This document shows positions 8,448 to 16,583 of a stretch of 64,000 nt of DNA, piece after piece (positions within the stretch are counted from its first letter, which is position 1; each line of letters starts with the position of its first letter). The stretch lies in assembly GCA_023434665.1 (NCBI GenBank), contig JAEYSM010000058.1:124001-188000 (forward strand), in the 5' to 3' direction. The notes beneath the pieces are model-generated. The model did no database searches, was not told the origin of the DNA, and saw only the letters and a program-made list of their open reading frames with translations. Both the position numbers and the translations under genes were made by a program. Source of the DNA: Bacteroidota bacterium (GTDB lineage Bacteria > Bacteroidota > Bacteroidia > Bacteroidales > Lentimicrobiaceae).

Positions 8448-9815
8448 ATGGAAAAATTATCATCTTATTTTAATCAAAACAAGGAAAGGTTTTTGGAAGA
8501 ATTATTTGGCTTAATTCGCATACCTTCTATTAGCTCTATTTCGGAGCATAAACCCGATATGCTCAGAGCCGCTGAATATTGGAAGGAAACGATACTAAAA
8601 GCAGGTGCTGATAAAGCAGAGGTTATTCCAACAGCAGGAAATCCGGTTGTTTACGGAGAAAAAATCATTGATCCTCTAAAACCAACAGTATTGGTATATG
8701 CACATTATGATGTTATGCCGGTTGACCCGATCGATTTGTGGACATCTCCACCATTTGAACCGGAGATCAGGGAGGAAAAAATATTTGCCCGAGGAGCAGA
8801 TGATGATAAAGGTCAGGCATTTATGCATGCAAAAGCATTTGAAGCAATGGTTGCCACAGGGGAATTACCTTGCAACGTTAAATTCATGATTGAAGGTGAG
8901 GAAGAAATTGGTTCACCGAATCTCGAAAAGTTTTGCGTTGATCATAAAGAGATGCTTAAGGCCGACATTATTCTGGTTTCAGATACAAGTATGATTGGTC
9001 AGGATAAGCCAAGCATCACAGTTGGATTAAGAGGCTTAGCTTACCTGGAAGTAGAAGTTACAGGTCCGAACCGTGATCTTCACTCAGGTTTATTTGGTGG
9101 TGCCGTGGCAAACCCAATCAATATCCTTTCAAAAATGATTGCATCGCTTACAGATGATGAAAACAGAATTACCATTCCCGGATTCTATGACAAAGTAATA
9201 GAACTTTCAGTAGAAGAGCGCGCCGAAATGGCAAAAGCACCTTTTAGTCTTGAAGATTACAAGAAAGCTCTTGACATAAAAGAAGTTCACGGCGAAGCAG
9301 GATATTCCACCATTGAAAGAACCGGCATTCGACCAACGCTTGACGTTTGTGGTATTTGGGGAGGTTATACAGGTGAAGGTGCAAAAACAGTGCTTCCTTC
9401 AAAAGCATATGCTAAGGTCTCGATGCGTTTAGTACCAAATCAGGATCATGAAGAAATTTCTGAACTCTTCCAAAAACATTTTGAGAGTATAGCTCCTCAT
9501 TCAGTAAAAGTTAAGGTTACCAACCTTCATGGAGGCCAGGGATATGTATCACCAACTGGCGATAAGGCTTATATTGCAGCAAGCAAGGCCTATGAGAAAA
9601 CCTTTGGGAAGAAGCCTATTCCTTTCCGCAGCGGTGGTAGTATCCCGATCATTTCAACCTTTGAACGTGTACTGGGAATTAAATCAATTTTAATGGGATT
9701 TGGGTTGGAAGCTGATGCTATTCATTCACCCAATGAAAACTACCCACTATTTAACTTTTACAAAGGGATTGAAACTATCCCCTGGTTTTATAAGTACTAT
9801 ACAGAGAATGTATAG
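8448..9815 (+). CDS. M20 family metallo-dipeptidase
   Basis: This 455-residue zinc peptidase of the M20 family is close to the cytosolic non-specific dipeptidase / carnosinase-like group. Metal-ligand and catalytic segments are visible: LVYAHYDVMPVDP, RGADDDKGQ, MIEGEEEIGSPN, and HSPNENY near the C-terminus. The dimerisation insert lies between, starting at VEVTGPNRDLHSGLFGG. No signal peptide is seen, so it is probably cytoplasmic and completes peptide breakdown. It is monocistronic and divergent from gapA. Confidence 0.9.
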   Translation: MEKLSSYFNQNKERFLEELFGLIRIPSISSISEHKPDMLRAAEYWKETILKAGADKAEVIPTAGNPVVYGEKIIDPLKPTVLVYAHYDVMPVDPIDLWTSPPFEPEIREEKIFARGADDDKGQAFMHAKAFEAMVATGELPCNVKFMIEGEEEIGSPNLEKFCVDHKEMLKADIILVSDTSMIGQDKPSITVGLRGLAYLEVEVTGPNRDLHSGLFGGAVANPINILSKMIASLTDDENRITIPGFYDKVIELSVEERAEMAKAPFSLEDYKKALDIKEVHGEAGYSTIERTGIRPTLDVCGIWGGYTGEGAKTVLPSKAYAKVSMRLVPNQDHEEISELFQKHFESIAPHSVKVKVTNLHGGQGYVSPTGDKAYIAASKAYEKTFGKKPIPFRSGGSIPIISTFERVLGIKSILMGFGLEADAIHSPNENYPLFNFYKGIETIPWFYKYYTENV

Positions 9816-10208
9816 CCCATTCTAAAGCGAATTCCTGTTACACAGGTATATCCGGAATTCCTATCAAAGAAAATGGCAGAGCAGCTTAAAGATCGATGAT
9901 CTATTTCAGTTGCGACTGTCATTTTTTTTGAAAGGATTCATGTAAGGTGAAACTTCATTTGTGATAAATTCGTACCAGGTTGGTATTTTCATGGTATCAT
10001 TATCGTATCACCATGGATGCAACAACGATATTTATACCATGTTGATGTCATGATGATTGCCAGATGATATGATAATTATCCCATGTAAAATACAATCAAA
10101 CATCACTTCAAAAATTCCTGTTAATCTTGTTCAGACTTGCAAATAACTTGCATAAATTAGATTGTTGATATTGAAAATTGTTGAACCATAAACCAATCCA
10201 ATAAAAAG
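9816..10208. other. 393-base spacer, no gene; CATG-rich segment
   Basis: No coding region is supported. An imperfect hairpin with GAATTCC / GGAATTC ends (9829-9860) follows the peptidase gene but lacks a T-run. CATG occurs six times between 9939 and 10085, several within imperfect palindromes such as CATGGT...ACCATG (9990-10015) and GATAATTATC (10071-10080). The 10-mer ATTCCTGTTA occurs at 9831 and again at 10114. The longest ATG frame here is about 16 codons. Confidence 0.5.
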
Positions 10209-10985
10209 ATGCTTAAAATAGCTACTTACAATGTTAATGGTATAAACGGAAGATTGCCCGTTCTATTGAGGTGGTTAAATGAAACATCACCTGATGTAGT
10301 CTGCCTTCAGGAATTAAAAGCTCCACAGGAAAAATTTCCGCTAAATGATATTATTGATGCAGGATACCATTCCATTTGGCATGGACAAAAAAGTTGGAAT
10401 GGAGTAGCCATACTTACAAAAGAATCTCCGGCAGAAGAAGTACGCCGGGAGTTACCGGGAGATCCTGAAGATGAAGCCAGTCGTTATATAGAGGCAACAG
10501 TTAATGGAATAACCATAGGCTGTCTATATCTTCCAAACGGCAACCCGGCACCGGGACCGAAATTCGATTATAAACTAAAGTGGTTTGACCGGCTTACATC
10601 TCATGCCAGTGAGTTGATTTCATCAGGGAATCCCGTTATTTTAACTGGCGATTTCAATGTTATACCTTCTGAAATAGATGTTTATAAACCTGAACGATGG
10701 ACAAAAGATGCATTGTTCCGACCTGAAACCAGAGGGGCTTTCAAATCACTGATCAGCCAAGGTTGGACAGATGCAATAAGGGCACTTTATCCTGACGAGG
10801 TAATCTATACATTTTGGGATTATTTCAGAAATAACTATGAAAGAAATGCAGGTTTGAGAATAGATCACTTTCTGTTAAGTCCTTCAATTTCTGATAAGCT
10901 TATAGAGGCAGGAGTTGACAGGAACGTGAGGGGCTGGGAAAAGAGCAGCGATCACGCTCCTGTTTGGATAAAAATAAGAGAATAA
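10209..10985 (+). CDS. xth: Exodeoxyribonuclease III (AP endonuclease)
   Basis: This 258-residue EEP-fold nuclease incises DNA at abasic sites and trims 3' blocks in base-excision repair. Motifs are in order: ATYNVNGINGRL, VVCLQELKAP (metal Glu), LPNGNP, ILTGDFNVIPSEIDV (catalytic Asp/Asn), GLRIDHFLLS and SSDHAPVWI (catalytic Asp-His). It is a lone plus-strand gene that converges on the VOC gene. Confidence 0.95.
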   Translation: MLKIATYNVNGINGRLPVLLRWLNETSPDVVCLQELKAPQEKFPLNDIIDAGYHSIWHGQKSWNGVAILTKESPAEEVRRELPGDPEDEASRYIEATVNGITIGCLYLPNGNPAPGPKFDYKLKWFDRLTSHASELISSGNPVILTGDFNVIPSEIDVYKPERWTKDALFRPETRGAFKSLISQGWTDAIRALYPDEVIYTFWDYFRNNYERNAGLRIDHFLLSPSISDKLIEAGVDRNVRGWEKSSDHAPVWIKIRE

Positions 10986-11000
10986 TTAAGGCTAAGCTTG

Positions 11001-11438
11001 TTATTGATTTCCTCCCTCATTTAAAGGACAGTCAACCATCCAGTTGATTCCATACTTATCGGTTGCCATACCAAACAAAGAACCCCAAAAAGTTTTTTGC
11101 AAGGGCATATTAACCTTCCCATTTGATGAAATCATGTTGAACACCTTAGTAGCTTCTTCCTCTGATTTAGCACTGTATGACAATGTGATATTCGAAACTT
11201 CTGGTAGATCGTTTTCCATAGAGGAAGGCACGTCACTTCCCATAATCATACTTCCGTCTTCAAGAACAAGAGCAACATGCATAATCTTTTCAGCGTCTTC
11301 CGGGCCACTCTGATATTCAGGCGGGGTATCTTTAAAACGTTGTATGAAATTAAACTCACCACCAAAGACTGATTTATAGAAAACAAAGGCCTCTTCACAT
11401 TTGCCCTTAAAGTTCAGATATGGATTGATTTTAACCAT
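11001..11438 (-). CDS. PhnB-like VOC (glyoxalase-fold) protein
   Basis: With start at ATG 11438 the product is 145 residues beginning VKINPYLNFKGKCEEAFVFYKSVFGG, the signature opening of PhnB/YjdN-like vicinal-oxygen-chelate proteins. LVLEDGSMIMGSDVP and the C-terminal GINWMVDC also fit. Family members are dimeric metal-binding proteins of mostly unknown substrate, and no function can be assigned. An in-frame upstream ATG (11462) would add eight residues not seen in the family. Confidence 0.85.
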   Translation of the reverse strand: MVKINPYLNFKGKCEEAFVFYKSVFGGEFNFIQRFKDTPPEYQSGPEDAEKIMHVALVLEDGSMIMGSDVPSSMENDLPEVSNITLSYSAKSEEEATKVFNMISSNGKVNMPLQKTFWGSLFGMATDKYGINWMVDCPLNEGGNQ

Positions 11439-11526
11439 GATGAGACTTTTTAAATGAAACAATAGTTTTTAAAACAAACAAAATACCATCGCGGTAGTTT
11501 CAAAAAAAGTTATAAAAGCACCTTGA

Positions 11527-13635
11527 CTACCTCCTTTTAAATTCATCAATACCACTCTGCAGGAAACTGATGAAATTGTTAACGTCAAGATCATATGCTT
11601 TTGGTGTTACAAGTAGCTCACCATTTGTGTCGAGTAGCACATAATATGGTTGTGCATTGACATTGAACCGGCTGATCTGAAAATCGGCATATTTCTTTCC
11701 AATGGTCTTTTTGACTTTTCCATCGTAGGTAGATGTTATCCATTCAGATTCGGGAAGCTGGGTCTTATCATCAACGTATAATGCAATAATTACAAACTCA
11801 TCCTTTAACATCTTTAGAACATTTGGATCAGACCATACTCTTGCTTCCATTTCACGGCAATTTACACAACCGTGTCCGGTAAAATCTATAAAAACCGGCT
11901 TATTTAACTGCTTTGCACAGGCTAATCCCTGCTCATAATCAAAATATCCTGAAAGTCCATGTGGCAAATGAAGAATCTCACCATGTTTTGGAACATCACA
12001 GAGTCTTGACGTAGTAGGCTGAGATGAATTTGCCGTGCCTGCAGAGAATACCTCAACATTTTCACGGATAATCTTATTCAGATCGAAGTCGTGTGTTGTT
12101 TGGGGTGGAAGATATCCTGATAATGCTTTGAGAGGCGCTCCAAAGAGTCCCGGTATCATATAGAGGACAAAAGTAAAAGTGATAATGGCTAGCATCATCC
12201 TGGGAACACCTATATACTTAACTTCTGAATCATGCGCTGTCTTGATTTTACCTAGTAGGTACAGTCCCATTAAAGTGAAGATGACAATCCAGAATGCGAG
12301 ATAAATGTCACGGTCCAGAATACCCCAATGGTAAGTTTGATCGGCAATACTTAAAAATTTAAGTCCAAGCGCCAATTCAAGAAATCCTAAAACAACCTTG
12401 ACTGAATTCAGCCAACCACCTGACTTAGGCATGTTATTAAGCCATCTGGGGAAGAAAGCGAATAAAGTAAAGGGAAGTGCAAATGCTAGTGAAAAACCAA
12501 GCATCCCTATGATTGGCATCAGCACTTTACCTCCGGCAGAAGCAACTAAAATAGCTCCAACAATGGGACCTGTGCAGGAGAAAGATACTAATACCAGTGT
12601 AAAAGCCATAAAGAATGAACCAATTACACCTCCCCTGTCGGCCTGCGAGTCGGATTTATTAATCATCCAGCTGGGTAATGTGATCTCGAACATACCAAGG
12701 AAGGAAGCAGCAAAAAACAGGAAGATAAGGAAGAATAGTACATTAGGAATCCAGTGGGTGCTTAAGAAGTTAGCAAAGTTTGCACCAAATAATACTGCGA
12801 CGAGTGTACCAATTATAGTGTAAATAAGAATAATAGAAAATCCGTAAACAAGTGCCTGAGTTTTTGCCCTTACTTTATTTTGTTCTTTCAGGAAAAAAGT
12901 TACAGTCATTGGAATCATTGGAAATACACAAGGTGTAAGGATGGCAGCCAAGCCTGCAAGGAATGAAATAAGGAATAAGCCTAACAGGGATTCTTCATTT
13001 TTTTCACCTTTTTTAATTTCTTCGGAAGTCTGATTAGTGGCAAGTGTATCTGCAGGTTTTTCAGAAATTGTATCAGTGGTTACAATAGTAGCCTCAGAAG
13101 CTACTGATTGAACTGTTTCATTATTTAAAGGTTCAGAACCAGCAACAGCTTGAATTGCTTCGGGATTTCCTTTTATATTGAATTCAAAATCTACTTCGTT
13201 GGGAGGAAGGCATTGCTTATCATCACAACACATAAATTCAAGATACCCCTTAATTTTAAAATCCTTAGAAGAAAGAACCTTTATTCTTTGCGTAAAAACA
13301 GCTTCTTTTGCAAAGTACTTGAGAACCATATCGAAATTTGGATCAAACTCTTCGATAGGTTTTGGCTCCTTAACCTTCCCTACAAGTTGGAATTTGTCGC
13401 TCTTCTCGATATTAAAACTGGTAGGTACAGGTCCGTTTTCCTTTATATCCTGAGAATAGAGGTGCCAGTTATCGTCAATGGTAGCCTTAAAAACCAGATC
13501 AACCTCACCTGAATTAATCTGTTTTGTTGAAAAACTCCATTTTACCGGGGTGAGAATTTGACCAGTAGCACTTGATTGAAAAATAAAAGAGATTAGTGAG
13601 ACGATTAAGAAACCGTAAAAGAACTGTTTTTTCAT
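11527..13635 (-). CDS. dsbD: DsbD-type thiol:disulfide interchange protein
   Basis: This 702-residue inner-membrane protein moves reducing equivalents from cytoplasmic thioredoxin to the periplasm. A signal peptide is followed by a periplasmic DsbD-alpha-like domain with CCDDKQCLPP, a low-complexity linker, and a DsbD-beta membrane core of eight or so helices with AAILTPCVFPMIP and SFSCTGPIVG, whose cysteines carry electrons. The C-terminal thioredoxin domain has the redox motif CVNC at about residues 589-592. All redox cysteine pairs are in place. It sits 62 bases downstream of tilS, so co-transcription is possible. Confidence 0.93.
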   Translation of the reverse strand: MKKQFFYGFLIVSLISFIFQSSATGQILTPVKWSFSTKQINSGEVDLVFKATIDDNWHLYSQDIKENGPVPTSFNIEKSDKFQLVGKVKEPKPIEEFDPNFDMVLKYFAKEAVFTQRIKVLSSKDFKIKGYLEFMCCDDKQCLPPNEVDFEFNIKGNPEAIQAVAGSEPLNNETVQSVASEATIVTTDTISEKPADTLATNQTSEEIKKGEKNEESLLGLFLISFLAGLAAILTPCVFPMIPMTVTFFLKEQNKVRAKTQALVYGFSIILIYTIIGTLVAVLFGANFANFLSTHWIPNVLFFLIFLFFAASFLGMFEITLPSWMINKSDSQADRGGVIGSFFMAFTLVLVSFSCTGPIVGAILVASAGGKVLMPIIGMLGFSLAFALPFTLFAFFPRWLNNMPKSGGWLNSVKVVLGFLELALGLKFLSIADQTYHWGILDRDIYLAFWIVIFTLMGLYLLGKIKTAHDSEVKYIGVPRMMLAIITFTFVLYMIPGLFGAPLKALSGYLPPQTTHDFDLNKIIRENVEVFSAGTANSSQPTTSRLCDVPKHGEILHLPHGLSGYFDYEQGLACAKQLNKPVFIDFTGHGCVNCREMEARVWSDPNVLKMLKDEFVIIALYVDDKTQLPESEWITSTYDGKVKKTIGKKYADFQISRFNVNAQPYYVLLDTNGELLVTPKAYDLDVNNFISFLQSGIDEFKRR

Positions 13636-13697
13636 TCCTGGTGGTATGTTAAGTTACTAATGCTATCCTTGAAATTTTCTGTTTTTAATGAGAATAA

Positions 13698-15032
13698 TCA
13701 ATCCAGTAGTTCAATCTTTAAAATTTTGTCAGTGTCATTAGTTATGCGGCAAGTATTTGAAATCCGATGGCCTACCAGCCAAACAATGGTATTATTTGAA
13801 ATTAATAACCAGGCGTTTTCTTTTTCGACAATCGAAAACTTATTATCAATGAAATAGTCACTAAGTTTCTTCTTGTTGTTCATTCCGTAAGGAATAAAAG
13901 AATCACCTTCTCTCCATTTTCTTAATTTTAATGGAAACTTGAGTATTGATAGATCAAGCAAGGCAATGTTACCTGTTTTGGGAACAACAAGTTCATCATG
14001 ATTAGTCAATGATGAAAATCTCAAACGAATGGGCTTGGTTAATTCAGTCATTGATTCATCTATGAAAACCTCATCGGCAGATTCAGTCAATTCATCATCA
14101 TCTTCAATGATAATGAGATAATCTCTATCTTTTATAACCCTATGCGTGCCAGAGAAGAATTGTTTTCCTGAAATTTCCTCTAATGCATCAGCAATTTCAG
14201 AGCATACTGAGCGATTAAAATTGTATTTCTGAAGAACAGCATATAGATAAAGATCAACTGGATGATATTTCAGGAGTCCCTTTATATCCAGTTTAATAAT
14301 GTCGTTTTCCTCAACCAGTAGTTCTTCAGATAGTTGTGCAGTGTAATTTCTGAGTATCAACTCTGCTTCTCTAACTCTCTCAATTGTGCCGGTAATTGTT
14401 TTTCTAAAATCTGGGTTTATTACTCCCAATAAGGGAATAAGATCGTGCCGGATTTTATTTCTAATGTACTTGGTGGTTCTGTTAGAACTATCTTCTCTGT
14501 ATGCGATTGCTTCTTCAGAGGCAAATTCCTCAATTTGTCTTCTGAATGCAAACATCATTGGATGAACGATATTCTCGCGATTAGGCAGAATGCCATGCAT
14601 ACCGCTGATCCCTGTTCCTCTAAGTATGTTAATAAAGAAAGTTTCAATCTGATCGTCCAGATGATGGGCGGTGGCCAAAGCTTTAAAACCTTCAGTTTGA
14701 ATTAGATCTTCAAACCATTCATAACGCAGAGTGCGAGCGGCCATTTGGACTGAGATTTTATTAAATCCTGCATACTCTCTGGTTTTAAAATGCTTTACAT
14801 AGAATTTTACACCATACGATTGAGCGCAATTGGCTACGAAAGCTTCATCCTGGTTCGACTCTGTGCCTCTTAATCCGAAATTACAATGGGCAATTGAAAA
14901 GTTATATCCTGCCCGATGAAAAAGTTCGGCCATTACCATGGAGTCAACACCTCCACTGACAGCTAATAAAATGGGATCATTTGGTGTGAACAGTTCATTC
15001 TGTTCAACATACTCCTGTATAAATTCAAGCAT
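13698..15032 (-). CDS. tilS: tRNA(Ile)-lysidine synthetase
   Basis: TilS attaches lysine to cytidine 34 of the CAU-anticodon isoleucine tRNA so that it reads AUA; it is essential. The 444-residue protein has the PP-loop SGGVDS at residues 26-31, then ALATAHHLDDQIETFF, GMHGILP, and the NRTTKYIRNKIRHDLIP segment that is characteristic of the family. The C-terminal domain (about 370-444) matches the TilS tRNA-binding region with KLSDYFIDNK. The ATG is only 4 bases from a TAACTTTG box, so the mRNA may be leaderless. Confidence 0.96.
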   Translation of the reverse strand: MLEFIQEYVEQNELFTPNDPILLAVSGGVDSMVMAELFHRAGYNFSIAHCNFGLRGTESNQDEAFVANCAQSYGVKFYVKHFKTREYAGFNKISVQMAARTLRYEWFEDLIQTEGFKALATAHHLDDQIETFFINILRGTGISGMHGILPNRENIVHPMMFAFRRQIEEFASEEAIAYREDSSNRTTKYIRNKIRHDLIPLLGVINPDFRKTITGTIERVREAELILRNYTAQLSEELLVEENDIIKLDIKGLLKYHPVDLYLYAVLQKYNFNRSVCSEIADALEEISGKQFFSGTHRVIKDRDYLIIIEDDDELTESADEVFIDESMTELTKPIRLRFSSLTNHDELVVPKTGNIALLDLSILKFPLKLRKWREGDSFIPYGMNNKKKLSDYFIDNKFSIVEKENAWLLISNNTIVWLVGHRISNTCRITNDTDKILKIELLD

Positions 15033-15036
15033 GTGG

Positions 15037-15044
15037 CAAAGTTA
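15037..15044 (-). promoter_or_regulatory. tilS -7 box (TAACTTTG), 4 bases from the ATG
   Basis: Exact TAnnTTTG match on the minus strand with only four bases between its last G and the tilS ATG. A start site about 5 bases past the box would fall on the initiation codon. No -33 element is evident. Confidence 0.45.
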
Positions 15045-15195
15045 ATAATTCAAGTGAAATTATGCAGGTATTTATATACAAATTGACCATACCTGCTATT
15101 TGACATTTTATATCCCGATTATCCTTACACATGGGAGGCCAACTCAACAATCATCCATTTTTAGCGTTAATCAGTAAATGCTAAAATTATGACTT

Positions 15196-15489
15196 ATGAA
15201 CATCCAGAAAAAGGAGAACGGAAGAGTTGGCAAATTATATATTGAAGAGGATAATAACGTAGTAGCTGATATTGGATATATGATTAATGATGAAAACAAT
15301 TATGTGATAGATCATACAACCGTTAGCGAAAAAATGTCAGGCAAGGGCATTGGCCAGCATTTGGTTGATGCAATGGTTAATATGGCCAGGGAGAATAATA
15401 AAAAGATAATCCCCGGATGTGAATTTGCAAAGAAAATCTTTGAGCGAAATAAGGATAGTTATTCGGATGTTTGGGATAAAAGGGAATAA
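15196..15489 (+). CDS. Small GNAT-like acetyltransferase (YjdJ/COG2388 type)
   Basis: This 97-residue protein matches the compact GNAT subgroup: beta strands with GKLYIEEDNNVVADIGY, then the acetyl-CoA loop KMSGKGIGQHLVDAMV and the closing CEFAKKIFERN. Substrates of this subgroup are not known. A bidirectional terminator lies directly at its stop codon and it faces korB. Confidence 0.85.
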   Translation: MNIQKKENGRVGKLYIEEDNNVVADIGYMINDENNYVIDHTTVSEKMSGKGIGQHLVDAMVNMARENNKKIIPGCEFAKKIFERNKDSYSDVWDKRE

Positions 15490-15520
15490 AAAAACCGCTC
15501 CAGAACAGAGCGGCTTTTTT
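15488..15520. terminator. Bidirectional terminator between GNAT gene and korB
   Basis: The stem CCGCTC / GAGCGG (15495-15500 and 15508-15513) has a 7-base loop. It is flanked by an A-run before (15488-15494) and a T-run after, so it can terminate transcripts from both convergent genes. Confidence 0.85.
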
Positions 15521-15537
15521 ATGAAGGTCTATGAGGA

Positions 15538-16581
15538 TTATTTAATTTCCCAGGTATCACCGCTGTTAAGTAAATCATCCACATTCTTTATATTAGAATG
15601 CTGCTTAGCAAAAGTAATCTGTTCTTCGACCATATCATCGTAAGTCGGATAGTTTGCAGAACGGATAACACCCATGGCAACCGGATAATGCGGATAAGCC
15701 ATTTTAGCAATCATTAAGTGGATACCGGGATCTTGCTGATACATATCATGTACTAAGAGATCATCTTCTGTAATCCCGTTTTCTCCTAAAGTAACCACTT
15801 CAAGTTGAGTTCCTTTAAGTATTATACCTTTATCCCTGTTTTTTCCGAAGATCATTGGCTCTCCGTTCTTAAGAATAATTTGTCTGTCGTCCCTGAATTC
15901 TTTATTTGTAATTGCATCGTGTGTTTTATCAGCAAAAATTACACAATTTTCAAGGATTTCCACGATAGAAGTACCATCATGTCGGGCTGCTTCAAACATG
16001 ATCTCAGTCATGAGTTTTGGATTACCATCGGGGCAACGGGCAAAAAATGTACCCTGAGCTCCCATTACCAATTCACCAACATTGAACGGATGTTCAATTG
16101 TACCCTGAGGAGAGGTTTTAGTAATACTTCCCATGGGGGTAGTAGGAGAATATTGTCCTTTGGTCAGACCATAGATCTGATTATTGAAGAGGATGATATT
16201 GATATCAATGTTTCTTCTGATGATATGGATGAAGTGATTTCCGCCAATTGCCAATGAATCGCCATCGCCGGTAGCCATCCATACGCTAAGGTGTGGATTT
16301 GCAATTTTTACGCCCGAAGAGATTGCTGCGGCACGACCATGGATTCCATGAATACCATAAGTGTTTACATAGTATGGAAACCTTGAAGAGCATCCTATAC
16401 CTGAAACCATCATTACGTTTTCTTTTCTGTACCCTAATTTAGGAAATACATTGGCCACGGAAGAAAGAATGGCATGGGCTCCGCAACCTGGACACCACTT
16501 GACCATTTGGTCGCTTACAAAGTCATCTTTCTTAAGCTCAACAGCTGAGCGCTCTATTGTTAAATTCTGAGTGTTTATCAT
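15538..16581 (-). CDS. korB: 2-oxoacid:ferredoxin oxidoreductase, beta subunit
   Basis: The 347-residue beta subunit carries thiamine pyrophosphate. KWCPGCGAHAIL supplies iron-sulfur or TPP-site cysteines, IGCSSRFPYY and the TPP-Mg motif GDGDSLAIGGNH are present, and the C-terminal domain is the KorB type. With KorA it converts 2-oxoglutarate and CoA to succinyl-CoA, CO2 and reduced ferredoxin. It starts 2 bases after korA. Substrate choice (2-oxoglutarate rather than pyruvate) rests on the subunit layout and the neighbouring suc genes. Confidence 0.92.
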   Translation of the reverse strand: MINTQNLTIERSAVELKKDDFVSDQMVKWCPGCGAHAILSSVANVFPKLGYRKENVMMVSGIGCSSRFPYYVNTYGIHGIHGRAAAISSGVKIANPHLSVWMATGDGDSLAIGGNHFIHIIRRNIDINIILFNNQIYGLTKGQYSPTTPMGSITKTSPQGTIEHPFNVGELVMGAQGTFFARCPDGNPKLMTEIMFEAARHDGTSIVEILENCVIFADKTHDAITNKEFRDDRQIILKNGEPMIFGKNRDKGIILKGTQLEVVTLGENGITEDDLLVHDMYQQDPGIHLMIAKMAYPHYPVAMGVIRSANYPTYDDMVEEQITFAKQHSNIKNVDDLLNSGDTWEIK

Positions 16582-16583
16582 GA

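Noticed and set aside
9829..9860. Hairpin after the M20 peptidase gene as a terminator
   Set aside because: The arms compete (CC shared by two stems) and no T-run follows.
10020..10070. Short frame MQQRYLYHVDVMMIAR in the CATG-rich spacer
   Set aside because: Only 16 codons, no promoter or known small-protein pattern; kept only as part of the spacer note.
12398..12823. 141-residue frame antisense to dsbD
   Set aside because: It shows no family motif and mirrors the membrane core of a certain gene.
13150..13512. 120-residue frame antisense to dsbD
   Set aside because: Shadow of the periplasmic domain coding strand; no supporting start signal.
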